NCBI RefSeq assembly: GCF_029285175.1
Contig: NZ_JABEDH010000001.1
Span: 744,001 to 808,000, forward strand
Origin: Sulfitobacter sp. M05
Lineage (GTDB): Bacteria > Pseudomonadota > Alphaproteobacteria > Rhodobacterales > Rhodobacteraceae
Length of the DNA: 64,000 nt
Direction: 5' to 3'
A program made the position numbers and the translations under genes. The notes under the pieces are model-generated. The model had not been told where the DNA came from. It saw only the letters and a list, made by a program, of their open reading frames with translations, and ran no database searches. Positions within the stretch are counted from its first letter, which is position 1. Each line of letters opens with the position of its first letter. Below are positions 41,850-51,590 of this stretch, in pieces.

Positions 41850-44648
41850 ATGAAAACCAACCTTGCCGCTCTTATCACCCGCACCCCTCGCACATATAAT
41901 CAGGATCGTGCCCGCGACGCTTTGGCCATGGTCCCGGAGGCACCGCCAGAAGTGCGTGCGCTGGTGGCGGGGGCGGCGTCCTGTGCCCCCTATATCCTCA
42001 GCCTGCTTGAGAAAGAGGCCGCTTGGCTGATGCAGGCAGTTGATGACCCCGCCGCCGCAGTGCAAGCGGTGATCGACGGGGCGGCGGATATCGCTTTCGC
42101 TGACATCAGTGACGGTCTGCGCCGTGGCAAACGGCGGGTCGCCCTGATGACAGCCCTGTGTGATCTGGGGGGTATTTGGTCGCTGGAACAGGTGACGGGC
42201 GTGTTGACAGATTACGCCGATGCGGCTTGCGGTGCTGCCTTGCGCGCCGGTCTGGCCCCACAGATTGCCCGTGGAAAATTGCCGGGCATGACACAAGACG
42301 ATCTGTCAGATGCTGGCGGCATGGTGGTGCTGGCCATGGGCAAGATGGGCGCAGGAGAGTTGAATTACTCCTCTGACATCGACCTGATCTGCCTGTTTGA
42401 CGAAACCCGTTTCGAAGTTGATGATTTCCACGCGGCCCGTACCGCATTTATCCGTGCCACCCGCGCCATGAGCGGCACCCTGAGTGATCTGACCGGCGAG
42501 GGCTATGTCTTTCGCACCGATTTACGTTTGCGCCCCGATCCCGGTGTCACGCCGGTGTGCATGGCGATGGAGGCGGCGGAACGGTATTACGAAAGTCTGG
42601 GCCGCACATGGGAACGCGCAGCCTATATTAAGGCGCGGCCCTGTGCCGGTGATCTGGATGCGGGCGGGCGGTTTATCAAAACCCTGCGCCCGTTCATCTG
42701 GCGGCGCCATCTGGATTTTGCCGCGATTCAGGATGCCCATGACATGCGGCTTGCGATCCGCGAACACAAAGGGCTGGGGGGGCCGATCACCTTGCCCGGG
42801 CACAATATGAAGCTGGGGCGGGGCGGCATCCGCGAGATCGAGTTTTTCACCCAGACACGCCAGCTGATTGCTGGGGGACGTGACCCTGAACTGCGCGGGC
42901 GCGGCACCTGCGAAAACCTGACTATTCTGGCACAGAAGAACTGGATTCCGACCGATGTGGCTGAACGCCTGAGCGATCATTACCGGGCGCACCGCACCGT
43001 AGAGCATCGCCTGCAAATGGTGCGTGATGCCCAGACCCATGATTTACCGCAGTCCGAAGACGGCTTTGCCCGGCTGGCCGCAATGATGGATATGGACATC
43101 CCCGATCTGGAGGCCGACCTGCATCGCCGCTTGTCCGAAGTGCATGAAACCACCGAAGGATTCTTTGCCGGTACAAAGACCAAGGCAGACCCAGAGCGCG
43201 CGCCACACCGTTTTGATCCTCAGGTACTGGATCGTTGGCACAGCTATCCTGCGTTTCGCTCTGAACGCGGGGCCGAGATTTTCGAACGCCTGAAACCCGA
43301 CATTCTGGCGCGGCTGGCTGATGCGGCCAAACCTGACGAGGCATTGCTGGCCTTTGACGGGTTTCTTGCAGGGTTGCCCGCCGGGGTGCAGCTGTTTTCG
43401 CTGTTGAATGCCAATCCACAGCTGGCGGACCTGTTGATTGACGTGGTTTCCACATCGCCCGCGCTGGCCAAACATCTGTCGCGCAATGCTGCGGTGTTTG
43501 ATGCGGTGATCGGCGGCGATTTCTTTAGCGACTGGCCCGGAGAAGCGGGATTGCGTGAGGCATTGTCAGCGGTTCTTGCACGTGAGCCCAGTTACGAGGC
43601 CCAGTTGGATGGCACCCGCCGTTGGGCACGGGAATGGCATTTCCGAATTGGGGTGCATCTGCTGCGTGGGCTGACAAATGCCGAAACCGCTGGCTTGCAA
43701 TATGCCGATCTTGCGCGGGCCGTCTTGGGCGCGCTGTGGCCGGTGGTGACGGATGAATTTGCCACCCGCTATGGTCCTCCACCGGGGCGCGGTGCCGTGC
43801 TGCTGGGGATGGGGTCACTGGGGGCAGGGCGGCTGAATACCACTTCGGATCTGGACTTGTTGGTGATCTATGATCCACTGGATCAGGAGGCCTCGGAGGG
43901 AAAACGCTCACTTGCATCGCGCACCTATTATGCGCGGTTGACGCAAGCAATGATCACCGCGATGACCGCCCCGATGTCGCAGGGCAAGCTCTATGAGATT
44001 GATATGCGGCTGCGCCCGTCAGGCAATCAGGGCCCTGTGGCTACAAGTCTGGCCAGCTTTGAAAGTTATCAAAAATCACAGGCATGGGTCTGGGAACATT
44101 TGGCGCTGACCCGCGCTGCTGTGGTTGCCGGACCGGCCGCTTTGGCCGCGGATGTCGACCGGCTGTGTGCGCAGGTGCTGACCCTGCCCAGTGCCCCCGA
44201 TCAGGTGAAAACAGAAGTGGCGCAGATGCGCGACAGGATCGCCGCCAGCAAAGCTGCGACAGGTCCGTGGGACGCCAAGATCGGGCCGGGCCGGTTGCAG
44301 GATATCGAACTGTTCGCACAATCCGGTGCCCTGATTGCCGGGCGTGTGGCCCACCGCATTTCCGATGGGATCGAGGCAGCCACGACCCAAGGGTTGATAG
44401 ACGCAGAGGGCGCGCAGGTGCTTGAGCTGGCCTATGATGCCTGTTGGCAGTTACAATGTGCCGGCAAACTGCTGTCACCGGACGCGCTGGACACTGACGC
44501 ATTAGGGCAGGCGGGGGCTGCGTTTCTGGCGCGTGCGCTTGGTTGCGACACTTTGGCGGCTGTCGCGGCGCATATGGAACAGAAATGTCGGGCCGCCGCA
44601 GACGTTATCACGACTGCACTGTCAGCCCCGCAAGGAAGTACCGGATGA
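41850..44648 (+). CDS. glnE: Glutamine synthetase adenylyltransferase/deadenylase GlnE
   Basis: The ATG at 41850 gives 932 residues. Two nucleotidyltransferase domains are visible: the N-terminal deadenylylase domain with GKMGAGELNYSSDIDLICLFD (about 166-187) and the C-terminal adenylyltransferase domain with GMGSLGAGRLNTTSDLDLL (about 657-675). Each is followed by its GlnE helical part (RMSGTLSDLTGEGYVFRTDLRLRP; MPMSQGKLYEIDMRLRPSGNQG). It adjusts glutamine synthetase activity to nitrogen supply. Its stop overlaps the next gene by 4 bp. Confidence 0.95.
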   Translation: MKTNLAALITRTPRTYNQDRARDALAMVPEAPPEVRALVAGAASCAPYILSLLEKEAAWLMQAVDDPAAAVQAVIDGAADIAFADISDGLRRGKRRVALMTALCDLGGIWSLEQVTGVLTDYADAACGAALRAGLAPQIARGKLPGMTQDDLSDAGGMVVLAMGKMGAGELNYSSDIDLICLFDETRFEVDDFHAARTAFIRATRAMSGTLSDLTGEGYVFRTDLRLRPDPGVTPVCMAMEAAERYYESLGRTWERAAYIKARPCAGDLDAGGRFIKTLRPFIWRRHLDFAAIQDAHDMRLAIREHKGLGGPITLPGHNMKLGRGGIREIEFFTQTRQLIAGGRDPELRGRGTCENLTILAQKNWIPTDVAERLSDHYRAHRTVEHRLQMVRDAQTHDLPQSEDGFARLAAMMDMDIPDLEADLHRRLSEVHETTEGFFAGTKTKADPERAPHRFDPQVLDRWHSYPAFRSERGAEIFERLKPDILARLADAAKPDEALLAFDGFLAGLPAGVQLFSLLNANPQLADLLIDVVSTSPALAKHLSRNAAVFDAVIGGDFFSDWPGEAGLREALSAVLAREPSYEAQLDGTRRWAREWHFRIGVHLLRGLTNAETAGLQYADLARAVLGALWPVVTDEFATRYGPPPGRGAVLLGMGSLGAGRLNTTSDLDLLVIYDPLDQEASEGKRSLASRTYYARLTQAMITAMTAPMSQGKLYEIDMRLRPSGNQGPVATSLASFESYQKSQAWVWEHLALTRAAVVAGPAALAADVDRLCAQVLTLPSAPDQVKTEVAQMRDRIAASKAATGPWDAKIGPGRLQDIELFAQSGALIAGRVAHRISDGIEAATTQGLIDAEGAQVLELAYDACWQLQCAGKLLSPDALDTDALGQAGAAFLARALGCDTLAAVAAHMEQKCRAAADVITTALSAPQGSTG

Positions 44649-44923
44649 AAAAAGGCACACCAGAAGACCCCAAAGGGCTTATCTTTGAAAGCTACCGTAT
44701 AGAGGGGATCACCAAACCTGAATGCCGCACGATCTTTCTGGACTGGGCGCTGAGCCTGCCGGTTGAACAGAACAGTGCGAAGACCATCAGCAGCCTGCTG
44801 GCGCAATACCAGCCCGATCACCCCGATCACCCAATGACCGAGGTTCTGAGCGAGGGGCTGCACACCATGGCGACGCCGCGCCGACGTGGCGGATGGCGTA
44901 ACCGGGTGCGCAACCAGCAATAG
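44645..44923 (+). CDS. Conserved hypothetical protein coupled to glnE
   Basis: The ATG at 44645 overlaps the glnE stop (ATGA), giving 92 residues (MKKGTPEDPKGLIFESYRIEG...). The sequence KPECRTIFLDWALSLPVEQN and the basic end RRRGGWRNRVRNQQ are what is visible. I do not recognise a family. The translational overlap suggests a conserved gene. No membrane segment. Confidence 0.7.
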   Translation: MKKGTPEDPKGLIFESYRIEGITKPECRTIFLDWALSLPVEQNSAKTISSLLAQYQPDHPDHPMTEVLSEGLHTMATPRRRGGWRNRVRNQQ

Positions 44924-45057
44924 ATCAGCATCCCGTAGCCTGCCGGAAAAATTCCCTTAAATTGGTCAAAATAGCCCAATTTCAGCCGCAATTTCCCCCT
45001 AGCTTCAGGCATGAGAAAGTCGGGTCGCAAAATGCATCCGCAAGCGAGGGAACAGCG

Positions 45058-45711
45058 ATGCAGATGATCCGAAACAGTGGCAACAGATTTGGCAAACTTG
45101 CCCTGATCGCAGCGCTTGGCGCATCTCTTGCTGCTTGTGGCAACACGCCGGACATCGCCAGTCGCAATCTATCCAACGGGGCATCGGCGTCCATCGTTGC
45201 AGTGGCCCAGCCGGGGCCGGTGGTCCGCTCGACCGCGCCTTTGCCGGTGACGGTTTCGGCCATCAATGTTTCTGTGCCGCGCAACCTCACCGTCTCCGAA
45301 GCGAACCTCTATTACCCAATAGCGGATATCGTCTGGCGCGGTGATATGATCGGCGACCGCCATGTGCAGGTTCAACATATCTTTGAAACCGCCTTTCGTG
45401 CCGGGACATCCGATCTTTCCGGGCCCACCGGCGTGATTTTGGATGCAGAGGTGGTGCGTTTTCATTCCCTGTCCGAGAAGGCCCGATATTCCGTTGGGGG
45501 CGTGCATAACATGGTGTTTAAACTGACCGTGCGCCGCGCCACAACTGGCGAACAATTAGGTCCGACACGTCTGGTCAAGGCCGATCTGCCGGCATTGGGC
45601 GGCACTGCTGCAATCGAGGCAGACCGCAAAGGCCAGACCCAGAAAGTGCGGGTGACCGATTTCCTAGCTCAGGCAATCCGGAAGGAATTGGCGCGGTTTG
45701 TCTCTGCTTAA
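45058..45711 (+). CDS. DUF6778-like lipoprotein
   Basis: The ATG at 45058 gives 217 residues with a lipoprotein signal peptide ending LAAC (Cys about 27; FGKLALIAALGASLAAC). The mature part carries NVSVPRNLTVSEANLYYPIADIVWRG, then AFRAGTSDLSGPTGVILDAEVVRFHSLSEKARYSVGG, the conserved roseobacter DUF6778-type region. Cell-envelope location is expected. The upstream open extension is rejected. Confidence 0.8.
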   Translation: MQMIRNSGNRFGKLALIAALGASLAACGNTPDIASRNLSNGASASIVAVAQPGPVVRSTAPLPVTVSAINVSVPRNLTVSEANLYYPIADIVWRGDMIGDRHVQVQHIFETAFRAGTSDLSGPTGVILDAEVVRFHSLSEKARYSVGGVHNMVFKLTVRRATTGEQLGPTRLVKADLPALGGTAAIEADRKGQTQKVRVTDFLAQAIRKELARFVSA

Positions 45712-45769
45712 GCCTATTGTGACCGATTCAACGCTTTCCCAAAGGCGCTTTACAGACTAAAGGGGCGCT

Positions 45770-47014
45770 ATGACAGCGCCCCACACCCCACCCGCAAACG
45801 ACGATTCTGCAACCGCTACGGCAACAACCGCCACGGCGACCGTCCGGATGATGCCAAAGGCCAACGCCCGTGCCATCCGCTTTGGTGCGCCTTGGGTTTA
45901 TGCCAATGAAATGGTCATGGACCGGCGCACAAAGAACATCGCCCCCGGTGCCCTGGCCCGTCTGGAAGACGCTGAACGCCAAGTGCTGGGTTTGGTGGCG
46001 ATGAACCCTAATTCCAAAATCATCGGTCGGATGCTGGACGCCGATCCTGAAACGGTGATTGATCAGGCGTGGTTCGAAGACAAATTCGCCCGCGCCCTTG
46101 CGCTGCGCAGTCAGCTGTTTGACGCACCTTATTACCGCTTGATCCATGCCGAGGCGGACGGGCTGCCGGGGGTCATCATTGACCGTTTCGGTGACACATG
46201 CGTTGTTCAGCCGAATGCCGCCTGGGCAGATGCGCGGATGGAAATATTAAGCGCAGCGCTGGTTGCCGTAACCGGTGTGAGCAATGTGTTGAAGAACGCA
46301 GGTGGACGGACCCGCACCCTTGAGGGGCTAGACGATGTATCGGGCGTGATGGCAGGTGCCTTGCCTGAGGGGCCATTGCCCGTCCCGATGAACGGCGCGA
46401 CCTATATGGCGGATTTGACCGGCGGACAGAAAACCGGCCTGTTTTATGACCAACGCCCCAACCACGCCTTTGCGGCAAACATGACGCGGGGCCTGCGGGT
46501 GCTTGATGTGTTTTCCCATGTTGGCGGGTTTTCCTTGGCTGCTTTGGCGGCTGGGGCTGAAAGCGCCATGGCCGTGGACGGGTCCGCACCGGCGCTGGAG
46601 CTGGCGACACAGGGGGCCGCGGCTATGTCGATGCAGGACAAGTTTAGCGTACGCCAAGGCGATGCCTTTGACACGCTGGCCGCGTTGCGCAGCGAGGGCG
46701 CTGAATTTGATGTAGTGATCTGTGACCCGCCATCTTTCGCCCCGTCGAAAAAGGCGCTGGAAGCCGGTTTGCGGGCCTATGAACGCATCGCCCGTCTGGC
46801 GGCACCACTGGTTGCGGAAAACGGCATTTTGGGCCTGTGTTCCTGTTCACATGCCGCTGATCTTACGGCGTTCCGTACCGCATCCGTGCGCGGCATCGGG
46901 CGGGCAGGGCGGCGCGGCATCCTGCTGCATACTGGTTTTGCCGGGGCCGACCATCCGCAATTGCCGCAACTGGCCGAAAGCGGCTATCTCAAGTCGCTGT
47001 TCTTCCGCCTCTGA
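45770..47014 (+). CDS. RlmI-like 23S rRNA (cytosine-C5) methyltransferase
   Basis: The 414-residue protein has a PUA-like start (about 26-75, KANARAIRFGAPWVYANEM) and a central MTase fold: MRGLRVLDVFSHVGGFSLAAL (SAM motif I, about 240-258), the acid/amine motif VDGSAPALELA, and the catalytic NPPSF-type motif VVICDPPSFAPSK (about 310). Family members methylate C1962 of 23S rRNA. The N-terminal 25 residues are a low-complexity Thr/Ala stretch. Its stop shares a base with the next start (TGATG). Confidence 0.87.
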   Translation: MTAPHTPPANDDSATATATTATATVRMMPKANARAIRFGAPWVYANEMVMDRRTKNIAPGALARLEDAERQVLGLVAMNPNSKIIGRMLDADPETVIDQAWFEDKFARALALRSQLFDAPYYRLIHAEADGLPGVIIDRFGDTCVVQPNAAWADARMEILSAALVAVTGVSNVLKNAGGRTRTLEGLDDVSGVMAGALPEGPLPVPMNGATYMADLTGGQKTGLFYDQRPNHAFAANMTRGLRVLDVFSHVGGFSLAALAAGAESAMAVDGSAPALELATQGAAAMSMQDKFSVRQGDAFDTLAALRSEGAEFDVVICDPPSFAPSKKALEAGLRAYERIARLAAPLVAENGILGLCSCSHAADLTAFRTASVRGIGRAGRRGILLHTGFAGADHPQLPQLAESGYLKSLFFRL

Positions 47015-47574
47015 TGGTGCCGCGCATCCTGATCGACACTTGTGTGCTTTATCCAACGGTGATGCGCGAAGTGGTGATGGGCGCGGCCAAGGCAGGGTTG
47101 TTCCAGCCGGTCTGGTCAGAACGCATACTAGAGGAATGGGCCCGCGCCGCGATCAAGCTGGGCCCAACTGGCGAAGTACAGGCCCGCAGTGAAATCGCGA
47201 TGCTGCGCGCCGCGTGGCCCGCCGCCGAACGTCCTGCCGCGCCGCAGGTTGCACAGCGGCTATGGTTGCCAGATGCCGACGATATCCATGTGCTGGCCGT
47301 TGCCGTGGATTCCAGTGCTGATATGATTATGACACTGAATGCAAAGGATTTTCCACGCGATATTCTTGCCGAGGAAGACCTGACCCGTATTGACCCTGAC
47401 AGCTTTCTGCATCAACTCTGGCTGGATCATCCAGAAATCATTGCGCAGGCTGCGGATGATGTTCTGGCAACAGCGCGCAAGCTGTCGGGCAAGCACTGGG
47501 AACTGCGAGCGCTGCTCAAAAAGGCGCGACTGCCCCGTTTGGCCAAGGCCTTGTCCCCGCCACGTCAAAGCTAA
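47014..47574 (+). CDS. PIN-domain protein (RSP_2648-like)
   Basis: The 186-residue product opens RILIDTCVLYPTVMREVV (first PIN Asp), with EWARAAIKLGPTGEV, the acidic WLPDADDIHVLAVAVDSSADMIMTLNAKDF and a C-terminal helical part. The pattern matches a roseobacter PIN family whose activity is unstudied. It starts in the stop of the rRNA methyltransferase, so translation is coupled; a role in RNA processing is an inference from that context. No antitoxin partner. Confidence 0.8.
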   Translation: MVPRILIDTCVLYPTVMREVVMGAAKAGLFQPVWSERILEEWARAAIKLGPTGEVQARSEIAMLRAAWPAAERPAAPQVAQRLWLPDADDIHVLAVAVDSSADMIMTLNAKDFPRDILAEEDLTRIDPDSFLHQLWLDHPEIIAQAADDVLATARKLSGKHWELRALLKKARLPRLAKALSPPRQS

Positions 47575-47707
47575 TCCAATGGCGTTTCGAGCAAAATTGG
47601 AATCCCCTGTTCGCAGTCTCGTCCCTTGGTCGAACGCACAAGGGGATGCGTGATGTTTCAAAATTAACTCAACAGACCCTAGCGCATACGATGAATGTCC
47701 ACAGGCC

Positions 47708-48391
47708 CTAGCTGTGCCAGCGTTTCTGAAGCATCTGCAAGGCCTTGATCCGCTCATCGGTCTTGGGATGGCTGAGCAACCATGCTGGGGCTGTGCCGGA
47801 ATTGGACTGGGTCAATGCCTCAAGTTTTTTGAACAGTGAAATCTGCGGTGCGACACCAATTCCCGCTTTGCTGAGCAGGGCCGCAGCATAGGCGTCCGCC
47901 TCGTATTCATCCGCACGGGACAGGCGGGCGGCAAGCAGGGTGGTCAGCATATTCGCGATCCACACACCGGCAAAAGGAATGAACCGTCCCAACACCATGG
48001 CCAAGGCGGTGCGCAATGCGTTTTGTCCAGAGAAATCAATCATCCGGCGGCGCGAATGTCCCAGTGCGACATGGCCAAGTTCATGGGCAATCACGCTGGC
48101 CAGTTCCTCTGCCGTAACCTCGCCTTTGCGGAATTTATTGTAAAACCCGCGGGTAATGAAAATACGCCCATCCGGGGCCGCCAGCCCGTTTACCGGTTCT
48201 ATCTCGTAGATGTGGACCTTTATCTTGGGCAGATCCAACGCGCGGGCAAGCCGGTCGCTGATCTCAAGCAATGCAGGATCGGCCAGCAAGGTCGAGCGCG
48301 CGTCAAGTTCGCGTGCCGTCCGCCAAGCGGAAAAGCGATACATTGCAAAGCCATAGACAACGGCCAGCAAGATGGGAATGATGCGGATCAT
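47708..48391 (-). CDS. M48 family metalloprotease
   Basis: The ATG at 48391 gives 227 residues: an N-terminal membrane helix (about 1-15), the zinc site SVIAHELGHVALGHSRRR (HELGH, about 117-121), a second hydrophobic pair and the third zinc ligand in RADEYEADAYAAALLSKAG. The order is that of HtpX/Oma1-type M48 peptidases. It likely degrades damaged membrane proteins. It ends a minus-strand cluster with VWA, DUF2927 and MoxR genes. Confidence 0.88.
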   Translation of the reverse strand: MIRIIPILLAVVYGFAMYRFSAWRTARELDARSTLLADPALLEISDRLARALDLPKIKVHIYEIEPVNGLAAPDGRIFITRGFYNKFRKGEVTAEELASVIAHELGHVALGHSRRRMIDFSGQNALRTALAMVLGRFIPFAGVWIANMLTTLLAARLSRADEYEADAYAAALLSKAGIGVAPQISLFKKLEALTQSNSGTAPAWLLSHPKTDERIKALQMLQKRWHS

Positions 48392-48455
48392 AGGGTCAAT
48401 ATGGGGATGATCCGGCAACAAGCAAGCGAAGGTGCCGGAAACAGATGCGCGGCGG

Positions 48456-49643
48456 TCAGCGCGTCAACTCTTTGATCCCGCGTGACAATCCTTCAAGCGT
48501 CATCGGCACCATGGCCTGCGGTCCGAAAATTTCCTGAATCATGGCGATCGACTGGGTGTAGGGCCAATATTTCTCGGGCACCGGATTGATCCAAAGGTTG
48601 CTGCTCCATTGGTCCCGCGCGCGCGCCAGCCATGTTGAGCCGGCTTCGGCATTCCAATGTTCATTGGCACCACCCGGATAGGCAACCTCGTAGGGGGACA
48701 TCGACGCGTCCCCGACAAAAATGCATTTATAATCAGGGCCGTAGGTGCGCAGGATTTCATGGGTCTGCATCTGCTCGTCCCAGCGGCGGCGGTTATCCTT
48801 CCACACCCCTTCATAGAGACAATTGTGGAAATAGAAGTGTTCCATGTGCTTGAATTCGGATTTCGCCGCCGAAAACAGCTCTTCGACCACCTTCACATGC
48901 GGATCCATAGAGCCGCCAATATCAAGGAACAACAGCACTTTGACAGCATTGCGCCGCTCAGGGCGGGTTTTCACATCCAGATATCCGTGTTCCGCCGTGG
49001 CGCGGATTGTGCCGCCAAGATCCAGCTCTTCCTGCGCCCCGTCGCGCGCCCAGCGGCGCAGGCGTTTCAACGCAACCTTGATGTTGCGTGTGCCCAGTTC
49101 AACTGTGTCGTCTAAGTTCTTGAATTCGCGCTTGTCCCAGACTTTGACAGCCCTCTGATGACGCGATTCATTCTGTCCGATGCGCACCCCTTCGGGGTTG
49201 TAACCGTAGGCACCAAACGGCGAGGTGCCCGCCGTGCCCACCCATTTGTTACCGCCCTGATGGCGGCCCTTTTGTTCTTCAAGCCGTTTTTTCAGCGTCT
49301 CCATCAGCTTGTCAAAGCCGCCAGCCGCTTCGATTTCTGCTTTTTCCTCGGGTGAAAGATGCTTTTCAGCCATCTTTTCCAGCCAGTCACGTGGGATTTC
49401 AACAGCTTCAAGAACATCGTCCAAGCTGATGTTTTCCAAGCCTTTAAATGCAGTAGAAAAAGCCTGATCGAACTTGTCTATATTGCGTTCATCTTTGACC
49501 ATGGCGGTGCGGGCAAGGTAATAGAAGGCCTCGACGTCATAGGTCGCGATACCGGCGGCCATGCCGTCCAGAAAAGCCAAAAATTCACGCATGGAAACCG
49601 GGACTTTATGCGCCCGCAGCTGGTCAAAAAACGGTAAGAACAT
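48456..49643 (-). CDS. VWA-domain protein (CoxE/MadC-like)
   Basis: The 395-residue product has a helical N-terminal half (RAHKVPVSMREFLAFLDGMAAG) and a von Willebrand A fold in the C-terminal half, with VKVLLFLDIGGSMDPHVKVVEELF (MIDAS in the variant DxGxS form), CIFVGDASMSPYEVAYPGG and the final LSRGIKELTR. VWA proteins of this type partner with MoxR AAA+ ATPases. It overlaps the 57-residue membrane protein by one base. A MoxR gene lies upstream in the same cluster. Confidence 0.88.
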   Translation of the reverse strand: MFLPFFDQLRAHKVPVSMREFLAFLDGMAAGIATYDVEAFYYLARTAMVKDERNIDKFDQAFSTAFKGLENISLDDVLEAVEIPRDWLEKMAEKHLSPEEKAEIEAAGGFDKLMETLKKRLEEQKGRHQGGNKWVGTAGTSPFGAYGYNPEGVRIGQNESRHQRAVKVWDKREFKNLDDTVELGTRNIKVALKRLRRWARDGAQEELDLGGTIRATAEHGYLDVKTRPERRNAVKVLLFLDIGGSMDPHVKVVEELFSAAKSEFKHMEHFYFHNCLYEGVWKDNRRRWDEQMQTHEILRTYGPDYKCIFVGDASMSPYEVAYPGGANEHWNAEAGSTWLARARDQWSSNLWINPVPEKYWPYTQSIAMIQEIFGPQAMVPMTLEGLSRGIKELTR

Positions 49644-49816
49644 CAGGACGCCAGCAGGAACCGGTCAAACAGAACCGTTAAAACCATGCCGCAAATCATA
49701 AATGCCATACCAAAGCCGGCAGCGTATTGCGCCATATCCTTGCGGTTCCCGCCGCGTTTGCGGGCGTTAAACCCGCCCAAAAGTGCGCCTATAACGCCAA
49801 GACCGATTACGATCAT
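49643..49816 (-). CDS. Small membrane protein of the MoxR-VWA cluster (57 aa)
   Basis: An unannotated-looking 57-residue frame starts at ATG 49816 (MIVIGLGVIGALLGGFNARK) and ends in a TGA sharing a base with the VWA start. Two hydrophobic segments (about 2-16 and 32-52) flank a basic stretch NARKRGGNRKD. Codon use agrees with neighbouring genes. It is co-transcribed with the VWA gene. Confidence 0.75.
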   Translation of the reverse strand: MIVIGLGVIGALLGGFNARKRGGNRKDMAQYAAGFGMAFMICGMVLTVLFDRFLLAS

Positions 49817-49845
49817 CTGTGACCCCGCTTTGTGCCAAAGGCAGC

Positions 49846-51204
49846 TTATCCTTTAAGCGGGTTCAGCGATGCAATCTCGCGCAGCTTGGCCCGCACTGCC
49901 CAATCTGGTCCAAAGCCGTATCGCGCCCAGCCGATGCTGTCCAGTCTGACGCTACGCGCTTCAGCGTGACGGTTTTCCAGCTCCAGCGCTTCCGAGCGCA
50001 GCAACAGCAGGGTCGACAGCAATGCCGCGTTTTCACTGGCTCTTGCGGTGTTGACATGTGGGGCAATGAGCCGCAGCGCTTCGGCTCCGTCACCGCGGGT
50101 GATCGCATAGGCCGAAAGCTGTGTGGCCACATAGGCGCGGTGTAAATTGGTACCGGGGGTGATGGAATAATACCGTTCTGCCTCGATATAGTGGCGATGC
50201 GCCAATTCGGGGTCTGTGGTCTGCATCACCCGTCCCATTGCGTAATGAGCGAAGGCGCGGCGGTGATCCTGCCAGCCCATGGCGGTGGCGATGCGGATGG
50301 CCTCTTTGGCAGATGCGGTGCGTCCTTCAAATGAGATCGACCGGCCAAGGGCAGTCTGTACCGCTTTGCTCCAGGCGCGCGGGGTACGGGTGGCAAAGCG
50401 CGCGGTTTTATTGATGCCGCCGGGGTTGGTGCGGGCCAGAATGCCGGGCAGGGCCGCAGCAACCTGACCACGGCTCATGCCGGACCGCAGCGCCGGATCA
50501 TAATAGGTCCGCAGGATCAGCATATCAAAGCCGGTCAGCACAGTATGCACATTGTCATCGTTGAACACACTGTCGGGCAGGCGGTAAAGATCGTTCAGCG
50601 GGCCAAGTGCCTGCGCCAGTTCCTCGTGCAGACAATCGCGCACTTCTTGCGGGCTGGAGTCATTGGGCAAAAAGATCGACAGACGTTCGCGCTTTTTCAG
50701 CAAAGTCCAGTTGGTTTGCGGTTTGCGCTTTGCCTTGCTGTATTCCGCCAGCGACGACACATTCGGAGCCACAAAACAGGCGGCTTGCGGCAAAACGGAA
50801 CGGATTTCCGCGCGGCTAACAGCCTGAATGGTAATGTTTGCATTTTCTGCACGGGTCTGGCTGATGTCGATCCGCGCTTCGCTGCGCAGGCGGGAAATCA
50901 AACGGGTTAGATCGGACCCTAGCGTGACCGTTGGATTACCTGTCACACGAACGGTGATCGGGGTTTCAAATCGGGTCAACACCGGCAGCTTGCGCCCGCT
51001 TTCCATCTGGAATGACAGTTCGATAAAATCAAGCGCCAGGTCATTGTTCGAGCGCACCGGCGCTTTCGGAATGCTGGTGGCAAAACTTTTCATTGGCGGC
51101 AGGGAGGTGTCGAAAAAATTCGCCCGTGTTGCGACATCATGCTGCGAGGCTGGCACGCAGGCATTCAGCATCATGACCAACGGCATTACTGTACGTGCTT
51201 TCAC
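49846..51204 (-). CDS. DUF2927 lipoprotein with HEELAQ motif
   Basis: The GTG at 51204 (SD GGGGGC 6 bp upstream) gives 452 residues, with a signal peptide and lipobox LNAC (VMPLVMMLNAC). The mature protein has the DUF2927 region: SFQMESGRKLPVLTRFETPI, CLHEELAQALGPLNDLYRLPDSVFNDD, and LRTYYDPALRSGMSRG. The C-terminal 150 residues are helical and repeat-like (TPR-like, ALELENRHAEARSVRLDS). HEELAQ resembles a zinc-peptidase start, but its second His is absent. Location: outer surface of a membrane. Confidence 0.85.
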   Translation of the reverse strand: MKARTVMPLVMMLNACVPASQHDVATRANFFDTSLPPMKSFATSIPKAPVRSNNDLALDFIELSFQMESGRKLPVLTRFETPITVRVTGNPTVTLGSDLTRLISRLRSEARIDISQTRAENANITIQAVSRAEIRSVLPQAACFVAPNVSSLAEYSKAKRKPQTNWTLLKKRERLSIFLPNDSSPQEVRDCLHEELAQALGPLNDLYRLPDSVFNDDNVHTVLTGFDMLILRTYYDPALRSGMSRGQVAAALPGILARTNPGGINKTARFATRTPRAWSKAVQTALGRSISFEGRTASAKEAIRIATAMGWQDHRRAFAHYAMGRVMQTTDPELAHRHYIEAERYYSITPGTNLHRAYVATQLSAYAITRGDGAEALRLIAPHVNTARASENAALLSTLLLLRSEALELENRHAEARSVRLDSIGWARYGFGPDWAVRAKLREIASLNPLKG

Positions 51205-51590
51205 AGAAGAGCCCCCTTGTTCAAAAGGGTCCGAGACGGGGAAAACCGTGCCGTATGCACACCCCAAGAGCGCACATAAGGTGCTGTACTGATCATCATA
51301 ACTGCCTGCCTGTCCTTGTTGGACGATTGGATTTCAGGTCTTTTCGCCTTCCATCCCGACCTTACTAGGGAGCAATTAAGGCAAATTTGGGGCAAAAAAC
51401 CTGAATTGGGGCAGGGGGTATTCAGTTCAAACGAAAATTTTGGGGCATACCCAAAAAATGACACAATAAAGCGGACTTACAGGGCAAAGCTGTCATGTCC
51501 CCTGGTCGGGCCGAAGTCAAAATGTTGCAAAGCACACACAGACGGGCGCGCTTTGCTGGGTTTTAAGTTAAATTGGTTGCACTTTGGCAG
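51205..51590. other. Intergenic region upstream of the DUF2927 gene
   Basis: This 386-bp AT-richer stretch lies between the MoxR stop and the DUF2927 start (both minus strand). It contains the candidate promoter for DUF2927 and the G-rich SD. An 81-codon plus-strand frame (51316-51594) is open but starts with TTG and carries no recognisable protein. I see no RNA gene. Confidence 0.45.
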
